In this document: positions 22,328 to 30,645 of the stretch, piece by piece | Position numbering within the stretch: the stretch's first letter is position 1 | Layout: the number at the start of each line of letters is the position of its first letter | Translations under genes and position numbers: made by a program | Origin: an uncultured Eubacteriales bacterium | GTDB lineage: Bacteria > Bacillota > Clostridia > Tissierellales > Peptoniphilaceae | NCBI GenBank assembly: GCA_900539225.1 | Contig: UQBO01000015.1 | Location: 1-34,048, forward strand | Length of the DNA stretch: 34,048 nt | Direction of reading: 5' to 3' | The notes under the pieces: generated by a model | Databases searched by the model: none | What the model was told of the DNA's origin: nothing | Seen by the model: only the letters and a program-made list of their open reading frames with translations

Positions 22328-22357
22328 ATCTATAATTGTATTTATAGGAGGTACGAG

Positions 22358-24232
22358 ATGAGCGAAGCTTTATACAGAAGGTTTAGACCCAAGACTTTTA
22401 ATGAAATCATCGGTCAGGATCACATCACAACCATACTTAAAAATCAAATACTACAAAGTAGACTATCTCACGCCTACCTATTCACCGGCACGCGCGGAAC
22501 AGGTAAGACATCTCTTGCGAAAGTTTTTGCGAGGGCAATCAACTGCCTTGATCCACACGATGCCGAGCCTTGTAATGAGTGCGAGAACTGTCTTGAGGCG
22601 ATGAGCGGCAAGGCTGTCGACATCATAGAGCTTGACGCTGCGTCAAACAACTCCGTCGACAATATCCGCGAGCTTCGTGACAAGGCGATATATCTACCAA
22701 CTAAGCTAAAATATAAAGTCTACATCATAGACGAGGTTCACATGCTATCGAAGGGCGCCTTCAATGCGCTTTTAAAAATACTTGAGGAGCCGCCAAAGCA
22801 CTTAATCTTCATACTCGCGACGACAGAGCCAGAGAGGATACCAAAGACCATCATCTCCCGTGTTCAGCGCTTTGATTTTAAGCGTATAGACGAGGATCTC
22901 ATCGCGAAGAATTTATCTCGCGTTCTTGACAGCATTGGCAAAAAGTATGAGGACGAGGCAGTCCAAATCGTTGCACGAGCAGGCGCTGGCTCGATGAGAG
23001 ACGCTTTATCAATGCTTGAGAGCGCCATCAGCTACTCAGACACACTTACCAAGGATAGCGCTCTCAAAGCCTTGGGACTACTTGATGAAAGCTACTCTAC
23101 TGGCATAGTAGAGGCTATATTCACACGCAATCTTGAAAAGTACTATGCCAATTTAGACAAGCTCTTCCTTGATGGCAAGGACGAAGCAATGATCATAGAT
23201 GGTATAATTAAGGCACTTAGAGAGATTTTATACGACAAAGTTAATAAGCTTGGCAAATACAATTTCACCTTTGACATTAAGCTCATGGACATCATAAACG
23301 CGATCGACATCTACATGGATTACCTTGAGAGGATGAAGTTTGTCAAGGAAAAGCGAATTTTTGTTGAGATGGCGGGCCTTAAGGTCATGAGCCTTGACAG
23401 CGACGTGATGAAGATGAACTTCGATAGATCCGTTACAGTTAGTGATTTAGCGCATCCTGTGAGTAACCACGATAATGGCAATGCCAAAGCCACTTCGTCA
23501 AATACAGTTCAAGATAATCAAGACAACTCTTTTGACGACTTAGCAAGCCTTGAGATGGGCATGGTGGACTATGAAGATGAAGGCTTTTACTTCACAGAAA
23601 TGGAAGAGGAAGTAAAAAAGCCAAAGGAAGCAAAAAAAGAAAAGGAAGCAAAAAATATAGACAAGGCAAAGTCATTTGATGAAGCAAAAATAGATGACAA
23701 GGCAAAATCACTTGACAAGGCAAAAAATATAAACGAGGCAAAACCATTTGATGAAGTAAAAGTAAATGAAGAAGCAAAAGCGCTTGATGAACAAAATTCA
23801 CAAGGCTTAGCAGGGACCCAAGAAAGTGACTCTGACAGCGAAAGTGGCAAGACCATTATCCCCGCTGAAAAAGAGAAAGCCATTGATTTAGATGAAGACG
23901 AAGAACCCGAAGAGGACTTCGAAAAGAACAAGGAGCTTTACGAAAACTTCTTGAAAGATGACGACATGAGGGTACTTAAGTCCATATTCACAGATTTTGA
24001 ATACTCAAAAACTGTTTCTGGTGTATTAGTGCTTAAAAAGTCTCGCGACATAGCTCTTGACACTAGTGTAGCTCTTGTCGACATGAACAAGGACGCAATA
24101 TTAAAGACTATTAACAAATATTTTAATGATATAATCGATATTAAAATTGAAAGCTCGGACCAAGAGAAAAAGACTCTCAAACTAAGAGAGGACCTTAAAG
24201 AGTTCTTGGGCGGCAAGCTTATAATTAAGTAG
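22358..24232 (+). CDS. dnaX: DNA polymerase III subunits gamma/tau
   Basis: A 624-residue clamp-loader ATPase that loads the sliding clamp at the replication fork. Walker A GTRGTGKTS (44-52), the zinc-binding set Cys63, Cys72, Cys75, Cys78, Walker B IIDEVHML and the SRC motif IISRVQRFDF are intact. Residues about 420-490 are a lysine/acid-rich linker made of eight six-residue repeats of the form xxDEAK (bases 23653-23796). A tau-like C-terminal part follows. I see no obvious A-rich slippage site of the type that makes gamma by frameshifting in E. coli, although A-runs are frequent in the linker. It heads a six-gene operon reaching 28399. Confidence 0.96.
   Translation: MSEALYRRFRPKTFNEIIGQDHITTILKNQILQSRLSHAYLFTGTRGTGKTSLAKVFARAINCLDPHDAEPCNECENCLEAMSGKAVDIIELDAASNNSVDNIRELRDKAIYLPTKLKYKVYIIDEVHMLSKGAFNALLKILEEPPKHLIFILATTEPERIPKTIISRVQRFDFKRIDEDLIAKNLSRVLDSIGKKYEDEAVQIVARAGAGSMRDALSMLESAISYSDTLTKDSALKALGLLDESYSTGIVEAIFTRNLEKYYANLDKLFLDGKDEAMIIDGIIKALREILYDKVNKLGKYNFTFDIKLMDIINAIDIYMDYLERMKFVKEKRIFVEMAGLKVMSLDSDVMKMNFDRSVTVSDLAHPVSNHDNGNAKATSSNTVQDNQDNSFDDLASLEMGMVDYEDEGFYFTEMEEEVKKPKEAKKEKEAKNIDKAKSFDEAKIDDKAKSLDKAKNINEAKPFDEVKVNEEAKALDEQNSQGLAGTQESDSDSESGKTIIPAEKEKAIDLDEDEEPEEDFEKNKELYENFLKDDDMRVLKSIFTDFEYSKTVSGVLVLKKSRDIALDTSVALVDMNKDAILKTINKYFNDIIDIKIESSDQEKKTLKLREDLKEFLGGKLIIK
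23653..23796 (+). repeat. 18-bp coding minisatellite in dnaX linker
   Basis: Eight in-register 18-bp units encode NIDKAK, SFDEAK, IDDKAK, SLDKAK, NINEAK, PFDEVK, VNEEAK and ALDEQN. Confidence 0.85.
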
Positions 24233-24241
24233 GAGGTAATT

Positions 24242-24568
24242 ATGAAAAGAGGATTCCCACAAATGGGCGGCAACATGAATAACATGATGAAGCAGCTTAA
24301 AAAAGCACAAGAAAATATGCAAAAAAAGCAAGAAGAGATTGAAGCAACTACATTAGAAGTAGATAAGGGCATGGTTAAGGTCGAAATAACTGGTAAAAAA
24401 GAGATTACATCCATAACTCTTGATCCAGAAATTGTTGACAAAGACGACGTTGAAATGCTTGAAGACTTAATCATGGTCGCAGTAAACGAGGCTATAGCTA
24501 AGGCTGACGATCTTATGAACTCTGAGATGGGCAAATTAACTGGCGGCCTAGGTATTCCAGGACTATAA
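24242..24568 (+). CDS. YbaB/EbfC family nucleoid-associated protein
   Basis: A 108-residue DNA-binding protein. After a Gly/Met/Asn-rich start comes the family pattern MMKQLKKAQENMQKKQEEIE, then VKVEITGKKEITSITLDPE and VNEAIAKADDLMNSEM. It forms dimers that coat DNA, and it is found between dnaX and recR in most bacteria, as here. GTAGGAGG precedes the start. Its stop overlaps the recR start by one base. Confidence 0.95.
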   Translation: MKRGFPQMGGNMNNMMKQLKKAQENMQKKQEEIEATTLEVDKGMVKVEITGKKEITSITLDPEIVDKDDVEMLEDLIMVAVNEAIAKADDLMNSEMGKLTGGLGIPGL

Positions 24569-25149
24569 TGGATAGGCTAGATAAGCTAGTTAGCAATTTA
24601 GAGTCTTTTCCGCAATTTGGCTCGAAGTCTTCGATAAAGTTTGCTTATTACCTTTTGAACAATAGGGACAAGGCCATGAGCCTAGCGAGGGACATCGAGG
24701 AGACTCTTGAAAATATTCACAGATGCAAGATTTGCTGTAACTACAGTGAAGCTGACATTTGCGGCATCTGCTCTGACGAGGACAGAGACCACTCTACCAT
24801 ATTAGTAGTAGAAAAGGAAGAGAATGTTATGCGCCTTGACAAAGAGGGCGGCTACAACGGTCTTTATCACGTTTTAGGCGGCACCATCAACATGCTTGAG
24901 GGCATAGGACCTGAGGAGATCAACATACCCCAGCTATTCCAAAGGCTTGACGGCAGTGTGAAAGAGCTCATCATTGCGACTGACCCAGACATTGCGGGCA
25001 CTGCGACAGCGAATTACATCAAGGAGAACATCCCTGACAAGAGCGTCAAAGTGACTAGGATAGGTACCGGCGTGCCGATGGGCGCTGACCTAAGCTACTA
25101 CGACGCAAAAACTATCAGAAAGGCGATCGACAATCGTGTCGACATGTAA
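24568..25149 (+). CDS. recR: recombination mediator RecR
   Basis: A 193-residue protein that works with RecO/RecF to load RecA on gapped DNA. An N-terminal helix-hairpin-helix region (FPQFGSKSSIKFAYYLL), a four-cysteine zinc finger (Cys53, Cys56, Cys65, Cys68) and a Toprim domain (VVEKEENVM ... ATDPDIAGTATANYI) occur in order. It is slightly short at the C-terminus but within the family range. The start overlaps the ybaB stop (ATAATGG), so translation is coupled. Confidence 0.96.
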   Translation: MDRLDKLVSNLESFPQFGSKSSIKFAYYLLNNRDKAMSLARDIEETLENIHRCKICCNYSEADICGICSDEDRDHSTILVVEKEENVMRLDKEGGYNGLYHVLGGTINMLEGIGPEEINIPQLFQRLDGSVKELIIATDPDIAGTATANYIKENIPDKSVKVTRIGTGVPMGADLSYYDAKTIRKAIDNRVDM

Positions 25150-25150
25150 T

Positions 25151-25906
25151 ATGAAGAAATTAGCAGTTATTGATTCGGGTATAGGGGGCTTATCCGTTGT
25201 TCGTGAGCTTCTTAAGCTGAATAATGAGATCGAAATAAATTACTTCGGGGACAATATCAGAGTGCCTTATGGCAATATGAGTCGTGACGAGATCCTTTCT
25301 TGTATGGAGCATATTTTGGACTTCTTATACGAAAAGGGCGTTACTGACTGCCTTGTCGCTTGTAATACCATGAGTAGCGCGATACTTAATACCGAATACA
25401 CACACAAGATTAAGCTCTATAATATAGTTACGCCAACTATTAGCGAAGTAAATAGGCTTGCACTTAATAAAGCGGTGATACTTGCGACGAAGTTCACCAT
25501 AGCTTCGAAAGAGTATTACAATAGGCTCAAGGCCATTGGCACAGATGATTTACTAGAGATGGCGAGCGCATCGCTTGCGGCGCTTATCGAGGACTTCGAC
25601 GAGAACAGAGACATCATCGAAGAAGAAGTTCTTGATTACAAAAGGCGCATCGATGATGGCGGCTACAAGACGCTAATCTTGGGCTGCACTCACTACGAGT
25701 TCATCGACGCCATCTTCAAAGAGCTGATGCCCGAAGTAGATTTTATCATGCCTGCGAAGCTCCTTGCCCATAGCTTTGACGCGAGTGGACTTAAAAAAGG
25801 CGACTTCAACATCTACACAACTAAGGGCAAAGACATCTATATCCATAGTCTAAGGACTCTTGATATAGACAAAAAACTTAATATAGAAGATTATATAGAA
25901 ATCTAG
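25151..25906 (+). CDS. murI: glutamate racemase
   Basis: A 251-residue enzyme that makes D-glutamate for peptidoglycan. Both catalytic cysteine motifs are present: VACNTMS (Cys71) and ILGCTHYE. The opening IDSGIGGLSVV and YFGDNIRVPYG are typical. The start was set at ATG 25151, one base after the recR stop, because the family begins at this position. It has no ribosome site, so it depends on coupling to recR; a GTG at 25136 inside recR is an alternative start. Confidence 0.92.
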   Translation: MKKLAVIDSGIGGLSVVRELLKLNNEIEINYFGDNIRVPYGNMSRDEILSCMEHILDFLYEKGVTDCLVACNTMSSAILNTEYTHKIKLYNIVTPTISEVNRLALNKAVILATKFTIASKEYYNRLKAIGTDDLLEMASASLAALIEDFDENRDIIEEEVLDYKRRIDDGGYKTLILGCTHYEFIDAIFKELMPEVDFIMPAKLLAHSFDASGLKKGDFNIYTTKGKDIYIHSLRTLDIDKKLNIEDYIEI

Positions 25907-25914
25907 GAGGAACT

Positions 25915-26952
25915 ATGAAAAAGATTGATTACAAAGAAAGGATCAAGGACCTGCATCTCACAAACTTCCTAAGAGCGGAAGATGGCGGGACTGACACGCT
26001 TCTTTCAGATGTCTTCATCGACAACAACTCTCTTCCTGAGCTTTCCATAGACGAGGTTAGACTTGAAAAGAAATTCTTCAACAGAAACTTTTCTCGTCCT
26101 TTTTACATAAACGCGATGACTGGCGGCACCGAAAAGGCGCTTAGAATCAACGAGATTTTAGCTAGGCTCGCACGTGACTTTAATATACCTATGATGCTTG
26201 GAAGTGAGAAGATTGCTGTTGTTGACAAGAAGTTCCCTGAAACATTCACCATTGCACGTGAGGTCAACAAAGACGGCTACCTTATAGCCAATGTCGGTGC
26301 TACAGCGAATTTGGATGTGATGAAGAAGGCAGTTGATTTAATCGATGCCAACGCCATCTGCATACATCTAAATGCTTTTCAAGAGCTCATTAATGGCGAG
26401 GGTGACAGGGATTTCACTAGCTATATGAAGAACATCGAGGCGGCACTTAAGTATTTTAAGTTGCCCGTCATAGTGAAAGAATGCGGTTTTGGTATGAATC
26501 AAAGGAATATCGAGGATCTCGCTAAGCTCGGTGTCAAGTACATCGACATATCAGGCGCAGGCGGCACAAACTTTGCCAGGATCGAGTCCATGGCGAACGC
26601 TGCAGAAGATTTTTCGGATATCTTCGACTTTGGCACGCCTACAGCGCTCTCTATACTATATGCGAGGGAGCTCAAGAAAAAGTATAAATTCACTTTAATT
26701 GCCTCAGGCGGTATAAGGAGTGTGATGGACGCCTTCAAAGCCTACGTCATAGGCGCCGACGTCGTTGCACTCGGTGGCGAGCTATTAAAATACGTCTACC
26801 ACGGCTCATACGAGGCGAGCGCGGACTATATCAATAGCTTTTCAGATAAGCTCAGAAAGCTCATGCTCATCACATCTTCGCGCAATACAGGCGAGCTAAA
26901 GCATGTGAGATACAAATTAGAGGGCAGATTAAAAGATCTATGGGAGGATTAA
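25915..26952 (+). CDS. fni: type 2 isopentenyl-diphosphate delta-isomerase
   Basis: A 345-residue FMN enzyme that interconverts isopentenyl and dimethylallyl diphosphate for isoprenoid synthesis. The motifs INAMTGG, HLNAFQEL then GEGDRDF, VKECGFGM, DISGAGGTNF and ASGGIRS match the type 2 (Idi-2/Fni) family. The type 2 enzyme often accompanies the mevalonate pathway in Gram-positive cocci; no other pathway gene is here. CTAGGAGGAAC precedes the start, eight bases after murI. Confidence 0.93.
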   Translation: MKKIDYKERIKDLHLTNFLRAEDGGTDTLLSDVFIDNNSLPELSIDEVRLEKKFFNRNFSRPFYINAMTGGTEKALRINEILARLARDFNIPMMLGSEKIAVVDKKFPETFTIAREVNKDGYLIANVGATANLDVMKKAVDLIDANAICIHLNAFQELINGEGDRDFTSYMKNIEAALKYFKLPVIVKECGFGMNQRNIEDLAKLGVKYIDISGAGGTNFARIESMANAAEDFSDIFDFGTPTALSILYARELKKKYKFTLIASGGIRSVMDAFKAYVIGADVVALGGELLKYVYHGSYEASADYINSFSDKLRKLMLITSSRNTGELKHVRYKLEGRLKDLWED

Positions 26953-26953
26953 G

Positions 26954-28399
26954 ATGAATAAAGATAATAAAAGCATAAACCTATCGATGCTTGCGGACTA
27001 CTACGAGTTCACCATGGCTAACGGCTACATTGCCAATGGCGTGGCAGATACCGAGGCAGTCTTCGATATGTTCTTTAGAAAAGTCCCTGACAATGGTGGC
27101 TTCGCCATCGCCGCAGGACTTGAGCAAGTCATTGAATATATAGAAAATCTAAAATTTACAGAAGATGATATAGATTATTTCAAAAGCAAAAAGATATTTT
27201 CAGAAGAATTTTTGGACTTCTTAAGAAATTTCAAATTCACCTGCGATGTATGGGCAGTAGAAGAGGGAACACCAGTATTTCCAAAGGAACCCATCATCAT
27301 AGTCAAGGGTCCGGTTAAAGAAGCGCAAATCATGGAGACAATGATACTTCTTACGATAAACTACCAATCCTTGATAGCGACAAAGGCGAGCAGGATCGTT
27401 AGAGTTGCTAAGGGCAGAGCCATCTCAGAATTTGGCTCGAGACGCGCCCAAGCGAGTGAAGCAGCAATACTTGGTGCAAGAGCAGCCTACATCGGCGGCG
27501 CGAAAGCCACAGCAAACACTATCACAGACAAGTTCTTCGGCGTTCCAGCCACAGGCACCATGGCCCACTCATGGGTACAAATGTACGATACAGAGCTAGA
27601 AGCCTTTAGAGCCTACGCGAAAGTTTATCCAGACTCATGCGTTTTACTCGTTGACACATACAATACACTCGAAGAAGGCATACCAAACGCGATAAAAGTT
27701 TTTGACGAGCTCCGTGCCAATGGTCATGAAGGCGTCGGTATAAGGATAGACTCAGGCGACCTTGCTTATCTATCGAAAAAAGCGAGAAAGATGCTCGACG
27801 AAGCAGGCTACCCCGACGTTAAGATCATGGTCTCAAACTCACTTGACGAGTACGTAATCAAGGACCTACTTGGTCAAGGCGCCCAAATCGATGGCTTTGG
27901 TGTTGGCGAAAGACTGATCACATCAAGAAGCGAACCAGTTTTTGGCGGCGTATATAAACTTGTATCCACATTCAAAGACGGTAAAGAAATTTACAAGATC
28001 AAAATCAGTGGCGACGTAGAAAAAATCACCACACCCGGCTTTAAAAAGCTATATAGATTATATGACAATGAAACAGGAAAGGCGCTTGCCGACCTCGTTA
28101 CAACACATGATGAAGAGATCGACTTCACAAAAGATATCGAGATCTTCCATCCACTATACACTTGGAAGAAGAAAACACTTACGAACTACACAGCAGTGCC
28201 GCTACTAAAGAAAATTTTCGACAAAGGAAAATTAGTATATAATAAGAAGACAATCGACGAAGTGCAAAAGTATTCACTAGAAGAAGTCGATAAGCTTTGG
28301 GACGAAGTCAAGAGACTTGAAAATCCACACGAGTATTACGTCGACCTTAGCAAGAAGCTTTGGACAATTAAAAACGATATGCTTAATAAAAAACATTAG
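26954..28399 (+). CDS. pncB: nicotinate phosphoribosyltransferase
   Basis: A 481-residue enzyme that salvages nicotinate to nicotinate mononucleotide for NAD synthesis. MLADYYEFTMANGY at the start, FDMFFRKVP, EFGSRRAQ with the catalytic-loop region, and GVGIRIDSGDLAYLS are typical of the family. It begins one base after fni, with its GGGAGG site inside the fni end. It is the last gene of the operon, followed by the pair D terminator. Confidence 0.95.
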   Translation: MNKDNKSINLSMLADYYEFTMANGYIANGVADTEAVFDMFFRKVPDNGGFAIAAGLEQVIEYIENLKFTEDDIDYFKSKKIFSEEFLDFLRNFKFTCDVWAVEEGTPVFPKEPIIIVKGPVKEAQIMETMILLTINYQSLIATKASRIVRVAKGRAISEFGSRRAQASEAAILGARAAYIGGAKATANTITDKFFGVPATGTMAHSWVQMYDTELEAFRAYAKVYPDSCVLLVDTYNTLEEGIPNAIKVFDELRANGHEGVGIRIDSGDLAYLSKKARKMLDEAGYPDVKIMVSNSLDEYVIKDLLGQGAQIDGFGVGERLITSRSEPVFGGVYKLVSTFKDGKEIYKIKISGDVEKITTPGFKKLYRLYDNETGKALADLVTTHDEEIDFTKDIEIFHPLYTWKKKTLTNYTAVPLLKKIFDKGKLVYNKKTIDEVQKYSLEEVDKLWDEVKRLENPHEYYVDLSKKLWTIKNDMLNKKH

Positions 28400-28405
28400 T
28401 ATAGG

Positions 28406-28438
28406 AAGCTCTTTGAGACAAACTCAGAGAGCTTTTTT
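28406..28438 (+). terminator. terminator of the dnaX-pncB operon, left copy of pair D
   Basis: AAGCTCTTTGAG and CTCAGAGAGCTT pair over about 12 bp with one bulge, followed by TTTT. Confidence 0.88.
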
Positions 28439-28508
28439 ATGCCACAAAGTCATAGTTATGGTTATCGCACAGCCATCACTATAAACATGGCACTGCCATT
28501 AGCATAAT
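28406..28508. repeat. direct repeat D, left copy (terminator plus 23-bp units)
   Basis: The terminator AAGCTCTTTGAGACA...GAGAGCTTTTTTATGCC (28406-28443) recurs at 30481-30520 with a 2-base length difference. Behind it 28466-28508 holds 23-bp-type units (GCACAGCCATCACTATAAAC and so on) that recur at 30541-30586. Confidence 0.85.
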
Positions 28509-28550
28509 TAAAATTGTAAATATTTTGTAAATAATTTCGAACTCCGTAAA

Positions 28551-28559
28551 TGTTATAAT
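28551..28559 (+). promoter_or_regulatory. promoter of the SLH protein gene (extended -10)
   Basis: TGTTATAAT is an extended -10. Upstream GTAAAT occurs three times (28516-28551). No good -35 is present. Confidence 0.6.
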
Positions 28560-28565
28560 AATTTC

Positions 28566-28673
28566 GCAATCGCAAGTAATATATAAGGCGGCGCTAGGCC
28601 TTAGATTTATGGGCGCTTATGCATTATTTAATACACGAGCCGACAAATTAAGGCTTAAGAGAGGAGTTTTAAA
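28566..28673 (+). promoter_or_regulatory. structured 5' leader of the SLH protein gene
   Basis: About 105 bases lie between the likely transcription start and the start codon. GCCTTA (28598-28603) can pair with TAAGGC just ahead of the ribosome site GAGAGGAG, and GC-rich GGCGGCGC and GGGCGC segments lie in between. It does not match a riboswitch class I know; it may simply stabilise the mRNA. Confidence 0.35.
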
Positions 28674-30473
28674 ATGAACAAATTAAAAAGAATTATTTCC
28701 CTAGCATTCATCATTGCCTTTGCACTATCACAATTCGAGTACATCAAGGCAGAGAGCGTTGAAGCAGACATGACAGATGCGAAAAACGCTGAAACAGTAG
28801 TAGCTTCAGAAGAAGTAGAAAAAGAAGAAGTGAAAGAAGAAGCAGTTGCTGGCTGCCAAACACATGACGAAGCAGTAGACGAGCTTACAAAAGCTATGGA
28901 TGAAAAGATGTACAGCTTAAATGAAAAAAATGATGACTACATGCTTAGAATAAATAAAGTTGAAAAACCACAAGACTATCAAAATCCAAGCGAATACAAA
29001 CCACACTATCAACTATCCTTTACAATACTAAACAAAGAAAAATCATTTTCCGACTTAGACATGACAAACCTAGCAGGGCTTATAAATGATTTATATAAAG
29101 AAGATAAGATAGATAGAATAAAGTTTACGCTAAATAAAGATGAAGGAAGAAATTTAAAAGATGAACTTGCTAACTTAGACGATGAAGAAAGAAAAGCTAA
29201 AATAAACGCTTTAATTATAGATAGTTTAGAAAAATCTATGCTAATTGGCAAGGATAGAAAGCTAGGAACGATAGACAACAAAGAAGGTGGCATAAGAATC
29301 AGTAAAACTGCTTGCGACGACAAAGAAGCCTTTATCTGGTTAAGAATACCATTTAGAAACGCAATAGTTAACGAGATAAAAGATAAAATCGAAGCACAAG
29401 ACATCACAGTTAATAAAAACGCTGATGTTAATTGGAAAGACGGCGTTAAAATAAAAGACTCCGTAGCAGATAAACAAGGCTACCAAGGCCATATCGATAA
29501 CGCAGTCGGTACAGACGAATCAGCGAGAGACACAAAGACAGCAGGCGAAAAGCTTGGCAAAATCAAATTAAAATTCACAGACGATACAGAATTAATACTA
29601 GAAAATCAAAAACTAATAGTAAAAGAAGATAAAAAAGCAGAAGACAATAATAAAGACAATACAAAGCCAGACAATAAAGAAAAAGATAATACTAAAGAAA
29701 AAGAACAAATGCCAGAGAGAAAAGATAATGAAAATCATAGACTTAATAGAAATGATAGATATGATAGATACAATAAAGATAAGAAAAACGACAACAATGA
29801 AAAAAATACAAAACTAAGCAAAAAGACAGATGTAGATAAAAAAGAAATAAAACAAGAAACAAAAATAGAAGCAAAACAAGAAAAACAAGACTACGGCATA
29901 CTAGCGCCAGCACAAGCACTTAGACTAGTTCAGCACACAGACCTGCCACAAGGCGAAAAAGGCGAAGCCATCAGAGAGCTTATCGCAAGAGGCGTACTTA
30001 GCGGCGTTTCAGACACAGAGTTCAAAGGCAAATTAGCGATCAATCGCGCCATGCTAGCACAAGTCCTTATGAACATCTCCAAAGACAAATCCGTTGGCCT
30101 TATCGATTACGTTGACATAAAAGGAGACGAGTGGTACGCAGAGGCAATGACATGGGCGCTAACACACGGCATCTACAAAGGCTACCCAGACAAAACACTT
30201 AAAGCAACACAAAAGATCACGCGCCAAGAGTTTGCTTCAGTCATCTATAATTTCATAAAAGAACACAAGATCAATATGCCAAAAGTAAAAGACTTTAATT
30301 ACAAAGACAAAGACAAAATCGCTCCATGGGCACTTGATCAAGTTAAGTACATGGACGAGCTAGGCCTTGTTAATGGCGAAAGTCAAGATAATTACAACGC
30401 GCAAGGCAGATACACAAGAGAAGACCTTGCACTAACAATATACAAAATTATTAGATTCATAGAAAGTAAATAA
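28674..30473 (+). CDS. exported SLH-domain surface protein
   Basis: A 599-residue secreted protein. The signal peptide is about residues 1-26 (ending YIKAES). Residues 27-60 are acidic. A unique domain (about 60-325) matches no family I recognise; it has two cysteines (GCQTH, TACDD). A Lys/Asn/Asp/Glu-rich low-complexity linker follows (about 330-425), and three S-layer homology repeats end the protein (about 430-599; GVLSGVSDTEFKGKLAINRA, ALTHGIYKGYP and ITRQEFASVIYNF, LGLVNGES and YTREDLALTIYKI). SLH repeats anchor proteins to secondary cell-wall polymer. TAAGAGAGGAG precedes the start. The gene is bracketed by repeat D. Confidence 0.88.
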   Translation: MNKLKRIISLAFIIAFALSQFEYIKAESVEADMTDAKNAETVVASEEVEKEEVKEEAVAGCQTHDEAVDELTKAMDEKMYSLNEKNDDYMLRINKVEKPQDYQNPSEYKPHYQLSFTILNKEKSFSDLDMTNLAGLINDLYKEDKIDRIKFTLNKDEGRNLKDELANLDDEERKAKINALIIDSLEKSMLIGKDRKLGTIDNKEGGIRISKTACDDKEAFIWLRIPFRNAIVNEIKDKIEAQDITVNKNADVNWKDGVKIKDSVADKQGYQGHIDNAVGTDESARDTKTAGEKLGKIKLKFTDDTELILENQKLIVKEDKKAEDNNKDNTKPDNKEKDNTKEKEQMPERKDNENHRLNRNDRYDRYNKDKKNDNNEKNTKLSKKTDVDKKEIKQETKIEAKQEKQDYGILAPAQALRLVQHTDLPQGEKGEAIRELIARGVLSGVSDTEFKGKLAINRAMLAQVLMNISKDKSVGLIDYVDIKGDEWYAEAMTWALTHGIYKGYPDKTLKATQKITRQEFASVIYNFIKEHKINMPKVKDFNYKDKDKIAPWALDQVKYMDELGLVNGESQDNYNAQGRYTREDLALTIYKIIRFIESK

Positions 30474-30480
30474 ATAGATT

Positions 30481-30515
30481 AAGCTCTTTGAGACAATATC
30501 TCAGAGAGCTTTTTT
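30481..30515 (+). terminator. terminator of the SLH gene, right copy of pair D
   Basis: AAGCTCTTTGAGA and TCTCAGAGAGCTT stem, then TTTTT; one base pair longer than the left copy. Confidence 0.88.
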
Positions 30516-30586
30516 ATGCCTTGCACATAACTATAATCATAGCACAGCCATTACTATAAACATCGCACAGCCGTCACCATAAGCAT
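30481..30586. repeat. direct repeat D, right copy
   Basis: Terminator 30481-30520 copies 28406-28443. Then come 23-bp-type units at 30521-30540 (20 bases), 30541-30563 and 30564-30586 (both 23), matching those behind the left copy. Confidence 0.85.
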
Positions 30587-30593
30587 AAGTATC

Positions 30594-30622
30594 TTGACAA
30601 AGACAAGCGAATGTAATAAAAT
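30594..30622 (+). promoter_or_regulatory. promoter of the ThiD-like gene
   Basis: TTGACA (30594-30599), a 17-bp spacer and TAAAAT (30617-30622). Confidence 0.8.
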
Positions 30623-30645
30623 CATCTTAATAAAGGAGATTAGCC

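Noticed and set aside
22246..22357. Possible SRP RNA gene upstream of dnaX, a common location in Firmicutes
   Set aside because: The conserved SRP RNA apical sequence is absent; the spacer holds a terminator and promoter only.
23587..23931. Long reverse-strand open frame opposite the dnaX linker
   Set aside because: It is low-complexity Ser/Phe sequence produced by the complement of Lys/Glu/Asp codons, with no ribosome site.
23938..24534. 198-codon reverse-strand frame across dnaX end and ybaB
   Set aside because: It lies opposite two well-supported genes and has no domain or ribosome site.
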